From JAGSPQ01 sp038206395 (GTDB lineage Bacteria > Myxococcota > Myxococcia > Myxococcales > Myxococcaceae): DNA of 64,000 bases. Below are positions 24,458 to 32,412 of this stretch, one piece after another (the stretch's first letter is position 1; every line of letters starts with the position of its first letter). The stretch lies in the NCBI GenBank assembly GCA_038206395.1, contig JBBRAX010000008.1, positions 1-64,000 of the forward strand. Reading direction: 5' to 3'. The notes under the pieces are model-generated. The model was given only the letters and a program-made list of their open reading frames with translations. It ran no database searches and had not been told where the DNA came from. The position numbers were made by a program, and so were the translations under genes.

Positions 24458-26175
24458 TTGAGCAACCCCTTCGCCGCCGCCGCCAGCCCGCCTGAGTCGA
24501 GGCCCAGCTGCGCCCGCTGCGTTCGCGCCTCGCCGTGTGGAAGAAAGCGGTCGCCCGGCAGTCCCAGCGTCGCCACCCGGCAGGTAGTGCGATGCGCGGC
24601 GAGCAGCTCGAGCACCGCGCCGCCCAGGCCTCCGCGCACCGTGCCGTCTTCCACCGTTACCAGCGCGCCCGCAGCGGCCGCCTCGAGCACCACCGCCTCG
24701 TCCAGCGGTGCGGCCGACCGCACGTCCACCACCGACCACCGTCCGTCTGCCCTTGCGGCCTCGAGCGCAGGCAGCGCAAGCGGGCCGAGGGTGAGAAAGG
24801 TCAGCGCTGACGAGGAGGCGCGGTGCAGCCAGCGCGCGCCGACCCCGCTCGACGGCGCCGCTGGGTTCGGAGGCAGCGTGCCGCGCGGGAAACGAATCGC
24901 GAAAGGACCCTTCGCCGACAGGCCGGCGTCCAGCAGCCCGTCGAGGTCCTCACCCCACACGGGCGCCGTGACCGCGACGTTCGGCAGCGTGCGCAAGAAG
25001 GCGATGTCGTAAGCGCCCTGGTGGGTCGACCCATCGGCGCCGACGACCCCCGCGCGATCGATGGCGAAGACGACCGGCAGCCGGGGCAGCGCGACGTCGT
25101 GCACCACCTGGTCGTACGCGCGCTGCAGAAACGTCGAGTAGATGATGCACACCGGCTTCGCGCCTGCGTGGGCGAGCCCGGCGCAGAAGGCGACCGCATG
25201 CTGTTCGGCGATGCCGACGTCGAAGACGCGATCGGGGAACCGGGCCTTCAGCGCCACCAGCGACGAGCCTTCGAGCATCGCCGGCGTCACCGCGACCACT
25301 TTGGGGTCTTTCTCCATCGCGTTTTCGAGCGCTGCGACGAAGGCGTCGCTGAACGTCGGCTGGCCCGCGCGCGACCGCACCAACTTTCCATCGCGCAGCT
25401 CGTACGGCCCCATCGCGTGGCCGCGCGTGCGCCCGTCATCCTCGGCGGGAGCGAACCCCCTGCCCTTCTGCGTCCGCACGTGAAGCACCGCGGGCCGCGG
25501 CGACTTCGACAGCTTTCGCGTGGCCTCGAGCAACGCCTGAAGATCGTGCCCGTCGGTGGGCCCGAGCCAGGTGAAGCCCAGCGCCTCGAAGAAGGCCCGG
25601 GAGTGCTCGCCCAGCATGCGCGGAACCGCTCCGACGTTGTGCGAGATGCTCATGCCGTTGTCGTTGAGCACGATCTTCAGCGGCAGCTCGCCGTAGCCTG
25701 CGTTGTTGAGGCCTTCGAAGGTGAGGCCGCCCGTCAGCGCGCCGTCGCCGACCACCGCCACCACCTGCCCCGGCTCGTTCTTGAGCTTCTTCGCCGCGAG
25801 AATTCCAAGACCCGTCGACACCGCGGTGCATGCGTGGCCCGCGCCGAAGGCGTCGTGCGGGCTCTCGGCCGGGTCCAGAAACGGAGCGATGCCGCCCGCC
25901 TGCCTCAGCGTCCGCATGCGCGGGCCTCGGCCGGTGAGCAGCTTGTGCGCGTACGCCTGGTGGCCGACGTCGAAGACGATGCGATCGACAGGAGACTTGA
26001 AGGTGCGGTGCAGCGCCACGATCAGCTCGACGGCCCCCAGCGAGGCGCCCAGGTGACCGCCTACCTGCGCGCAGACCTCGATGATCTGCGTCCTCAGCGC
26101 CGCGCACAGCGCGGGCAGCTGATCCTCGGGCAGTGCACGGACCGCGGCGGGTGAATCGACCTGCCCGACGTTCAA
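24454..26175 (-). CDS. dxs: 1-deoxy-D-xylulose-5-phosphate synthase
   Basis: Dxs condenses pyruvate with glyceraldehyde 3-phosphate, using thiamine diphosphate, to start the MEP isoprenoid pathway. Key motifs are present: VGHQAYAHKLLTGR, the ThDP site VGDGALTGGLTFEGLNNAG, LNDNGMSISHNVG, the transketolase pyrimidine domain with DVGIAEQHAV and DRAGVVGADGSTHQGAYD, and a C-terminal domain. At 573 residues it is somewhat shorter than the roughly 620 of E. coli, with the missing length in loops. It overlaps ispA and tlyA by 4 bases on each side. Confidence 0.96.
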   Translation of the reverse strand: MNVGQVDSPAAVRALPEDQLPALCAALRTQIIEVCAQVGGHLGASLGAVELIVALHRTFKSPVDRIVFDVGHQAYAHKLLTGRGPRMRTLRQAGGIAPFLDPAESPHDAFGAGHACTAVSTGLGILAAKKLKNEPGQVVAVVGDGALTGGLTFEGLNNAGYGELPLKIVLNDNGMSISHNVGAVPRMLGEHSRAFFEALGFTWLGPTDGHDLQALLEATRKLSKSPRPAVLHVRTQKGRGFAPAEDDGRTRGHAMGPYELRDGKLVRSRAGQPTFSDAFVAALENAMEKDPKVVAVTPAMLEGSSLVALKARFPDRVFDVGIAEQHAVAFCAGLAHAGAKPVCIIYSTFLQRAYDQVVHDVALPRLPVVFAIDRAGVVGADGSTHQGAYDIAFLRTLPNVAVTAPVWGEDLDGLLDAGLSAKGPFAIRFPRGTLPPNPAAPSSGVGARWLHRASSSALTFLTLGPLALPALEAARADGRWSVVDVRSAAPLDEAVVLEAAAAGALVTVEDGTVRGGLGGAVLELLAAHRTTCRVATLGLPGDRFLPHGEARTQRAQLGLDSGGLAAAAKGLLK

Positions 26176-27068
26176 TGCGTTCGCTCCACCGTGTACTTCG
26201 CAAGAGCGGCCAGCGGCCCCGCCTCGGGCTCCAGCGCGCGCACCGCCGCCAGCGCGGCGTCGACGTGGGCTTGCGCGAGCTGCCGCGACTTCTCGAGCCC
26301 GACGACCGCGGGGAAAGTGTGACGCCCGGCGCCTGCGTCGGCCTTGGTCGGCTTCCCCATCTGGGCGGGGGTCGAGGTGACGTCGAGCACGTCGTCAGCG
26401 ATCTGAAACGCGAGGCCGATGGCGTCGCCGTAGATCTGGGCGGCCTGCAGCGCGGCGGCGTTGCCTCCCGCGGCGAGCACTCCCAACCGGCACGAGGCCT
26501 TCAGCAGCGCGCCCGTCTTCAGCCGGTGCAGCTTCACCAGGTAGTCGAGCTCGGCCGGGCGATCGGTGGCGATGTCCATCACCTGGCCGCCGACCATGCC
26601 GCCGGCTCCCGCAGCGAGCGCCAGCTCGGAGACAAGGCGCGCGCGCACGTCAGCGCGATCTCCGGTGGCGACCAGGGCCAGCGCGTCGGTGAGCAGCGCG
26701 TCGCCCGCGAGAATCGCCATCGCCTCGCCGAACACCTTGTGGCTCGTCGGCCGACCGCGGCGCAGGTCGTCGTCGTCCATCGCGGGCAGGTCGTCGTGCA
26801 CCAGCGAGTAGGTGTGAATCATCTCGACCGCGCAGGCCGCGTCGTTGGCCGCCTCGCCGCCGCCATTGCTCGCCTGCGCCGTCGCGTCCGAAAACGCGAG
26901 CACCAGCACGGGGCGCAGCCGTTTGCCGCCGGCCAGCAGCGAGTACCGCATCGCCTCGGCGAGCTTCGCAGGGGTGCGCAGGCCAATCGCGTTCATCCGC
27001 CCGGCCAGCAGCGCCTCGACGCGCGCCTGCTGGGTTGCGAGCCACGCCTCGAAATCGAAGGCAGCCAT
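26172..27068 (-). CDS. ispA: Polyprenyl (farnesyl) diphosphate synthase
   Basis: This trans-prenyltransferase of 298 residues condenses IPP with allylic diphosphates, most likely to farnesyl diphosphate. The two Asp-rich motifs are present: DDLPAMDDDDLRRG and FQIADDVLDV. LLAGGKRLRPVL is present too. The chain-length region before the first motif (EMIHTYSLVHDD) is of the short-chain type. Its start overlaps the xseB stop by one base and it overlaps dxs by 4, so product supply and isoprenoid entry are co-expressed. Confidence 0.94.
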   Translation of the reverse strand: MAAFDFEAWLATQQARVEALLAGRMNAIGLRTPAKLAEAMRYSLLAGGKRLRPVLVLAFSDATAQASNGGGEAANDAACAVEMIHTYSLVHDDLPAMDDDDLRRGRPTSHKVFGEAMAILAGDALLTDALALVATGDRADVRARLVSELALAAGAGGMVGGQVMDIATDRPAELDYLVKLHRLKTGALLKASCRLGVLAAGGNAAALQAAQIYGDAIGLAFQIADDVLDVTSTPAQMGKPTKADAGAGRHTFPAVVGLEKSRQLAQAHVDAALAAVRALEPEAGPLAALAKYTVERTH

Positions 27069-27388
27069 CAGAACGGCACGTCTTCGTCGGGCTTCGGCGC
27101 CGATGCGCGGGGCTTCGGGGCTGCAGGCGCAGCGGGCGACTCGGGCGCGGCCTGCAGCGGTGCGGTGCGGCCGTCATCCGACAGCAGCTGCTCGACCCGC
27201 TTCTCGGCCTCGGCCAACAGCTTCTCGCCACGCTTCACCAGCTGCACACCTTCGGCGAATTTCTCGAGCGACGCTTCGAGCGACAGCGTGCCACCCTCGA
27301 GAGACTCGACGATCTCCTGCAGGCGGGCGACGACTTCGCCATACCCGCTGGTGCCCCGCTCAGCTTTGTCCGTCGTCCTGGTCGTCAC
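27068..27388 (-). CDS. xseB: Exodeoxyribonuclease VII small subunit, extended C-terminus
   Basis: XseB is the small subunit of exonuclease VII, which degrades single-stranded DNA. The core helical hairpin is seen in GYGEVVARLQEIVESLEGG and LSLEASLEKFAEGVQLVKRGEKLL. At 106 residues it is longer than the usual 70 to 80 because of a Pro/Ala-rich tail ending in PDEDVPF. It begins inside the end of xseA (29-base overlap), which is common for this pair. Confidence 0.92.
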   Translation of the reverse strand: MTTRTTDKAERGTSGYGEVVARLQEIVESLEGGTLSLEASLEKFAEGVQLVKRGEKLLAEAEKRVEQLLSDDGRTAPLQAAPESPAAPAAPKPRASAPKPDEDVPF

Positions 27389-29315
27389 GCGGCTGTGTAT
27401 ACGTCGTTTGCCGGGAGCCCGTCACCGTCGCGTCGACCTCGCCATTCTGAAGCTTGATGCGAAGGCCATCACCCGGCTTCACCTCGTCGGCCGACCGCAC
27501 CGCACGGCCGTCTTCGACGCGCTGGGCAATCGCGTAGCCGCGCAGCAGCACCTTCAGCGGGCTCATCGCCTCCAGCGGACCTTCGAGCGCGTGCAGCGCG
27601 GCACGTTCCCTCGCCAGGGCCGAACCCATCAACGCCGCAGGCCTGGTCTTCAGCGCCTGCAACGACGCCCGCTCGCGCGCCACCGAGGCCTTCATCAACA
27701 CGGGCAGGCGGGCTTTCAGCGCGAACAGGGCGACGCGCTGTCTGGCGATGGCGCCTCTCATCAGCGCTGGCAGGCGGCCCTTCATCGTCTGCAGCGCTCC
27801 GCGGGCGGCATGCGCCGCAGGGCGCGGCGAGGCATGGTGCAAGCGTTCGCGCAGGTGGTTGAGTTCGACGTGCTCACGGCGGAACGTGGTGCTGGCGGCG
27901 GTCTGGAGCCGGGCGGCGAGCTGGTGAAGCGCCTTGCGGGTGGCGAGCAGCTGGGCCTGGGGCCGCAGCTGTTGGAGCTTCGCGTTGAGCTCGCGCAAGT
28001 CTTCGCGGCGATCGCGCGTGGTGCGTTCGAGCGCGGTACGCATCTCTTCGGCGAGCTCGGTGAGGTGGAGGCGGTGCTGGGTGAGGCCGCGGCGCGGGTC
28101 GCCGAGGTCGGCCTGCAGCCCTTTGAGCTGGTGCGCGCCTTCGAGAATCTTCCGTTCCACGGCTTTGCGCAGTCGCGCGCGCGCGGTGGCGAGGCCCAGC
28201 TGCAGGTCAGCCAGCACGGGAGCGACTGCTTCGGCGGCGGCGCTGGGCGTCGGCGCGCGGAAGTCGGCGACGAAGTCGGCCAGCGTGGTGTCGACCTCGT
28301 GACCGACGGCCGAGACGACGGGCACGGGACACTCGAAGATCGCGCGGGCGACGAGCTCTTCGTTGAAGGCCCAGAGATCATCGGCCGAGCCGCCACCGCG
28401 GGTGACGACGATCACATCGACGTTCTGGCGGCCCAGCCTTCGAATCGCGCGGGCGATTTCCGGCGCCGCCTCGTCCCCCTGCACGCGCGCATCGGCGACG
28501 AGCACCGGCAACCGCGGGTGGCGGCGGTGGAGGACCTTGAGGAAGTCGCGAAGGGCCGCGCCGCTGACGCTGGTGACGACCCCGATACGCCGAGGCAACA
28601 CGGGCAGCGGGCGCCGCGGCTGCTTCCGGTTCGGGCCGAACAGCCCTTCGGCCATCAGCTTCTGCTTCAGCTGCGCGAAGGCGAGCGCCTGTGCGCCGAC
28701 GCCTGTGGGGTCGATGCGCTGAACGATGATCGAGTAACGGCCCGACGGCTCATAGAGGTCGAGGCTGCCTTCGATCACCACCGACAGGCCATCTTTCAAC
28801 GCGAACTTCATCCGCGCCGCCGTCGTCTGCCAGACCTTCACGTCGATGGACGACACGTCGTCCTTCAGCGAGAAATAGAGGTGCCCCCGGACGTTCGGGC
28901 CTCGGAAGCCCGAGACTTCTCCGCGCACGACGACGCGAAAGAACATCGGCTCGAGCGCGTCTTTGATCGCCCGCGTCAGCTGCCCGACCGTGAGCACCTT
29001 CGGCTCATTCTTCTGCGGAGCCTCGCGACGCCACGTGGGCACCCCGGGCGCCGAGCGGGCAAGCGGCTCCACCTTCAACGGGGCCCCTGGGTTCATCCCC
29101 AGAGGAGTCGAAGGATGAGCCGCCTGCGCGACACGAGCGGGAGGCGGAGGCGGAGGCGGAGGCGGAGCCGGATTAACGGGAGCCACCGGCAGTGAAGGCC
29201 CGGCCGCGAGCGCCCCCGCACGAACCCACTCAGGCTCGGAAGGAGGGGGCGTCGAATCGGCGGGCTCCGATCGAACGGGAGCCGCTGCCGGCCCGAAGAG
29301 ATCCTGCTGCTTCAT
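27360..29315 (-). CDS. xseA: Exodeoxyribonuclease VII large subunit, unusually long
   Basis: XseA is the catalytic subunit. An OB-fold domain (about 100 to 190; VLTVGQLTRAIKDALEP) is followed by the nuclease domain with RIGVVTSVSGAALRDFL and VTRGGGSADDLWAFNEE, all standard. At 651 residues it is about 200 longer than the E. coli enzyme. About 95 extra residues are a Pro-rich N-terminus with a poly-Pro run. Much of the rest is in the helical C-terminal part, where a 22-residue unit (such as ARERASLQALKTRPAALM) recurs about four times before the conserved end LLRGYAIAQR. The ATG at 29315 lies 7 bases after the upstream stop. Confidence 0.93.
   Translation of the reverse strand: MKQQDLFGPAAAPVRSEPADSTPPPSEPEWVRAGALAAGPSLPVAPVNPAPPPPPPPPPARVAQAAHPSTPLGMNPGAPLKVEPLARSAPGVPTWRREAPQKNEPKVLTVGQLTRAIKDALEPMFFRVVVRGEVSGFRGPNVRGHLYFSLKDDVSSIDVKVWQTTAARMKFALKDGLSVVIEGSLDLYEPSGRYSIIVQRIDPTGVGAQALAFAQLKQKLMAEGLFGPNRKQPRRPLPVLPRRIGVVTSVSGAALRDFLKVLHRRHPRLPVLVADARVQGDEAAPEIARAIRRLGRQNVDVIVVTRGGGSADDLWAFNEELVARAIFECPVPVVSAVGHEVDTTLADFVADFRAPTPSAAAEAVAPVLADLQLGLATARARLRKAVERKILEGAHQLKGLQADLGDPRRGLTQHRLHLTELAEEMRTALERTTRDRREDLRELNAKLQQLRPQAQLLATRKALHQLAARLQTAASTTFRREHVELNHLRERLHHASPRPAAHAARGALQTMKGRLPALMRGAIARQRVALFALKARLPVLMKASVARERASLQALKTRPAALMGSALARERAALHALEGPLEAMSPLKVLLRGYAIAQRVEDGRAVRSADEVKPGDGLRIKLQNGEVDATVTGSRQTTYTQPRDDQDDGQS
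29140..29169 (-). repeat. Hexanucleotide repeat in xseA (poly-proline)
   Basis: On the plus strand, GGAGGC is repeated four times (29140-29163) and followed by a variant unit. On the coding strand it specifies a run of prolines near the N-terminus of XseA. Because the unit is a multiple of three, length changes would keep the frame. Confidence 0.8.
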
Positions 29316-29322
29316 CGGCAGG

Positions 29323-31026
29323 CTACTGCTTGAGCTTGTCGAGCTGCGACTTGGCCTTCTCGTAGAACTCGTCGCCCTTCACGGTCATCTGCATCACCTG
29401 CTTGAAGAAGGTGATCGCTTCGTCGGGGCTGCCGTCTTTCAGCTGGTAGCCGCGCAAATAGGCCTCCTTCGACTGGCCGCGCGCCTCGCTGATGATCGCC
29501 TGGGCGCCGGTGTGACCGGGGTCGGCGAGCAGCACCTTCTTCGCGTACTCGACGGCCTGGCCCCACTCGTTCTTCGACTTCGCCGCCGTGGCCTTCAGGT
29601 AGTACGCGGTGACGACGCGGGTGGCGATCGGCTTCGACAGCGCGCTGGCCGGGCCGCCCGTGATGCGACGGTCGAGCTCGAGCAACCCGAGCAGGTCGTT
29701 GGCGCCCAGGCTCTCGAGCTTCTTGTTCTTCTCGTTGAACTCCTGGATCTGCCCCATCAGCTGCTTGCACTGCTTGAACGAACCCGCGCACGCGTTGGCC
29801 ATCGCCAGCGCGCCGGCCTGATCGCCGTTCGCGAACAGCGACTGCACGGGAACCCACGGGGTCTTCGGCACAGTCGGCGGCACGTACGGGTGCTCGAGCC
29901 GATCGATCGCCTTCGCCGCCGAGTCCTTGAACTCGAGCGCGTCGCGGTTCTCTTCCCGCGCACCGAGGATGTCGTTCGACATCGCGAGCAGCTCTTTCAT
30001 CTTCGCCATGTCGCTGGTCATCGGCACCAGGTCACGCGCATCGCGCAGCTTGTTCTCGATCTTCGCGTCCAGATCCGACCGCACCTTTTCGCGGCGCTCG
30101 GTCTGCAGCGTGTCGCTGGTCACCTGCGAGAGCTCCTTGTGTGCCTCGCTGACCTGCCCAAGCTTCACGAACTCGGCCGCCTTCTTCAGGTGCTGCTCGT
30201 TCGGAATTTCCTGTTCGGTCTTCGCGATGTACTGCTGCACCGTGCCGCCGCCGAAGCCCGGGTTGGCCAGCTGGACCTGCTCGAGAATCGCCTTCGCTTC
30301 GGCCCACTTGCCCTGGCGAATCAGGTTGCGCGCGTCCTGGTTCATCGCGCGAAGCTGTTCGGTGGTGCGCTGCTCGATTTCGGCATTGGCGTTCGAGGCT
30401 TCGCGGCGCTTGGTGTCGATGATCTTGTAGCCGACGAAGCCCGCCAGCAGCACGACGCTGACAGCGCCGATGCGAATCATCAGCTTCTTCTTCTTCGCCT
30501 TCTTGTCCGGGTCTTCCTGGTTGCGAAGCCTCGAGCTGCGCACCACAGGCCTTCGTCCACCGCCCATGTCGACGCCAGTCGAGTTGCGGCGCGCCGGGCG
30601 AGCGGCCCCTGCTTCATCGACGTACTGGAGCTCGGTGTCGCCCATGGCGATCGTGTCGCCGTTGTTGAGCACCGTCTCTTCGGCAATCGAGCTGCCGTTG
30701 ACCATCGTGCCGTTCCCGCTGCCCATGTCGCTGGCGGCCCAACCTTCGGGCGTGCGGCGCAGCAACACGTGCTTGCGCGAGACAGACGTGTCGGGAATCG
30801 CGATCGCGTTGTCAGCCGACCGCCCCATCACCACCTCGTCACCTTCGAGCGTGAACTCCTGGCCGGCGCAAGGCCCGGCCATGCACATCAGCTTTTGCGA
30901 AGCGGGCGGAGGAGCGCTGACGCGGGGCGCTTGCCCTGTTGCCCTGCGGGCGCGGTTCGGCGCCCCGGAAGCGGCGGGCGTGGCGACTCCGGTCGGTCTG
31001 CGGCGTGCGGGAGGAGGAGGGGGCAT
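29323..31026 (-). CDS. FHA-domain membrane protein with C-terminal helical repeats, 567 aa
   Basis: The N-terminus is Pro/Arg-rich. An FHA domain at about 45 to 140 has VVMGRSADNAI, TSVSRKHV and GSGNGTMVNG, which fits phospho-threonine binding. One membrane helix lies at about 182 to 204 (KKLMIRIGAVSVVLLAGFVG). The remaining 360 residues, on the far side of the membrane, are helical and TPR-like (NLIRQGKWAEAKAIL, KPIATRVVTAYYLKA). That region is clearly similar, stretch by stretch, to the protein encoded at 31104-32408, so the two arose by duplication. It is the third of three such genes next to TadC. The FHA may read out a Ser/Thr kinase signal; this is inference. Confidence 0.85.
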   Translation of the reverse strand: MPPPPPARRRPTGVATPAASGAPNRARRATGQAPRVSAPPPASQKLMCMAGPCAGQEFTLEGDEVVMGRSADNAIAIPDTSVSRKHVLLRRTPEGWAASDMGSGNGTMVNGSSIAEETVLNNGDTIAMGDTELQYVDEAGAARPARRNSTGVDMGGGRRPVVRSSRLRNQEDPDKKAKKKKLMIRIGAVSVVLLAGFVGYKIIDTKRREASNANAEIEQRTTEQLRAMNQDARNLIRQGKWAEAKAILEQVQLANPGFGGGTVQQYIAKTEQEIPNEQHLKKAAEFVKLGQVSEAHKELSQVTSDTLQTERREKVRSDLDAKIENKLRDARDLVPMTSDMAKMKELLAMSNDILGAREENRDALEFKDSAAKAIDRLEHPYVPPTVPKTPWVPVQSLFANGDQAGALAMANACAGSFKQCKQLMGQIQEFNEKNKKLESLGANDLLGLLELDRRITGGPASALSKPIATRVVTAYYLKATAAKSKNEWGQAVEYAKKVLLADPGHTGAQAIISEARGQSKEAYLRGYQLKDGSPDEAITFFKQVMQMTVKGDEFYEKAKSQLDKLKQ

Positions 31027-31103
31027 TTTCGGCTAAACCCTTTGTTTCGAAGCGTCCAACTGGCTGATTGTGACAGCCTTGGTCATCTGCCGCCAAGGGG
31101 GGT

Positions 31104-32408
31104 TCAACGAGAGTTCAAACCCTTGAGTACCTTGTCCGACTTCTCACGGTAGGCATCCCCGGCGGGGAGCATCGCGCTCACTTCGGTGCACAGCGGCTTG
31201 GCGGCCTCGGGCTCACTCTGGCTCAGCTGGTAGCAGCGCAGATAGAGGTCTTTGGCCCGTTCGCGCCCGTCGTTGACGATCGTCTGCGCGCCGCTGTGGC
31301 TGGAATCGGCGTCGAGCACCTTGAAAGCATTGACCATCGCCTGGGGCCAGTCGCCCACGATGCGGGCGGCCGAGGCCTTCTTGTAGAACGCGGTGCCCAT
31401 GCGGGTGGCAATCGGCTTGCCCTGGGGTGAGCTGCGGCCGCCCGCGATCTGCCGATCGAGCCGCTGCGCATTCTCGAGCTCCGGGGGCTGAAGGCTCTCG
31501 ATCTTCGCGAGCAGCGCGTTGAGGTCTTTCATCTTTCCTTCCAGCGCGCGGCACGACTCGGACTCGGCAGCGCAGGCCTGGGCGGCGGTGAAAGCGCCCC
31601 CCGCATCGCCGCTGGCGTAGGTCGTCTGCACCTTCAGTGCGGGGTCGTCTTTGGGGATCTCGACCTTCTCGACGACCCTCACGCGAAGCGCCGAGTCGGC
31701 GCGTGACTTGAGCTCGCTGGCATCGCGATCGTCGGGGCGGGCGATCAGCAGGTCTTCCGCCAGCGCCTTGAGCTTTCGCATCCTCGCGTCACCACCGGAG
31801 GCTGCGAGCCCCTGCCCTTCGATGATCCGCGCCTTGAAGAGCTCGGCCTGCTTCGTCTGCAGCGCGTCGCGGCGCACCACCTGCTGTGTATCGGCCGAGA
31901 CCTGCGCCAGCTCGCGGGCGCAGGTCCCCACCTCGTTGCGTTCGAGCGCGAGCTGCGCGGCGTCGAAGTGCTTCTGGTTCGGAATCTCTTTCGCCGCGGC
32001 CGCGGCGTACGTCTTCACCGCGCCCTCGAGGAAGTTCGGGTCAGCGGCGAGGACCTCGTCGAACTTCGCCCCCGCTTCGGACCACTTGCCCTGGCGAACC
32101 AGGTTCTTGCCGTCTTGAAAGAGCTTCCCCAGCTTCTCGCCCAGGGCGATCGACGGATCCGGCGGCCCAGCGACCACCGGCCTCTGGCTCAACTTCCAGT
32201 AGCCGGCGCCGGCAACGGCGACCAACAGCAAAAGCACGATCACCAGCGGCGCCTTGCTCTTCTTCACCTCGACTTCTTTGGGCCGACGCGTGACGCGGCG
32301 GCGGCCGGGCGCAGACACCGAGAGCTCCTGTTCGGGCACGGTGTCCGAGCGCGGCGGCGGCGCGGCGGCCTTGGTGCGTCGTACGGGCGGGCGGTTCGGG
32401 GGCGCCAT
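31104..32408 (-). CDS. Membrane protein paralogous to the neighbouring FHA protein but lacking FHA, 434 aa
   Basis: A short Pro/Arg-rich cytoplasmic tail is followed by one membrane helix (about 51 to 72, APLVIVLLLLVAVAGAG) and about 360 residues of helical repeats. Matching segments with the gene at 29323-31026 include NLVRQGKWSEAG, EIPNQKHFDAAQ and KPIATRMGTAFYKKA. The FHA domain of the sister is absent here. ATG at 32408 is preferred over an upstream start because it lies 4 bases after the previous stop and the extra residues upstream are not protein-like. It may pair with its sister in the same envelope complex. Confidence 0.8.
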   Translation of the reverse strand: MAPPNRPPVRRTKAAAPPPRSDTVPEQELSVSAPGRRRVTRRPKEVEVKKSKAPLVIVLLLLVAVAGAGYWKLSQRPVVAGPPDPSIALGEKLGKLFQDGKNLVRQGKWSEAGAKFDEVLAADPNFLEGAVKTYAAAAAKEIPNQKHFDAAQLALERNEVGTCARELAQVSADTQQVVRRDALQTKQAELFKARIIEGQGLAASGGDARMRKLKALAEDLLIARPDDRDASELKSRADSALRVRVVEKVEIPKDDPALKVQTTYASGDAGGAFTAAQACAAESESCRALEGKMKDLNALLAKIESLQPPELENAQRLDRQIAGGRSSPQGKPIATRMGTAFYKKASAARIVGDWPQAMVNAFKVLDADSSHSGAQTIVNDGRERAKDLYLRCYQLSQSEPEAAKPLCTEVSAMLPAGDAYREKSDKVLKGLNSR

Positions 32409-32412
32409 GGCC

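Noticed and set aside
31027..31103. Possible promoter in the gap before the FHA gene
   Set aside because: A TTGGAC is present, but no acceptable -10 lies 16 to 19 bases away.
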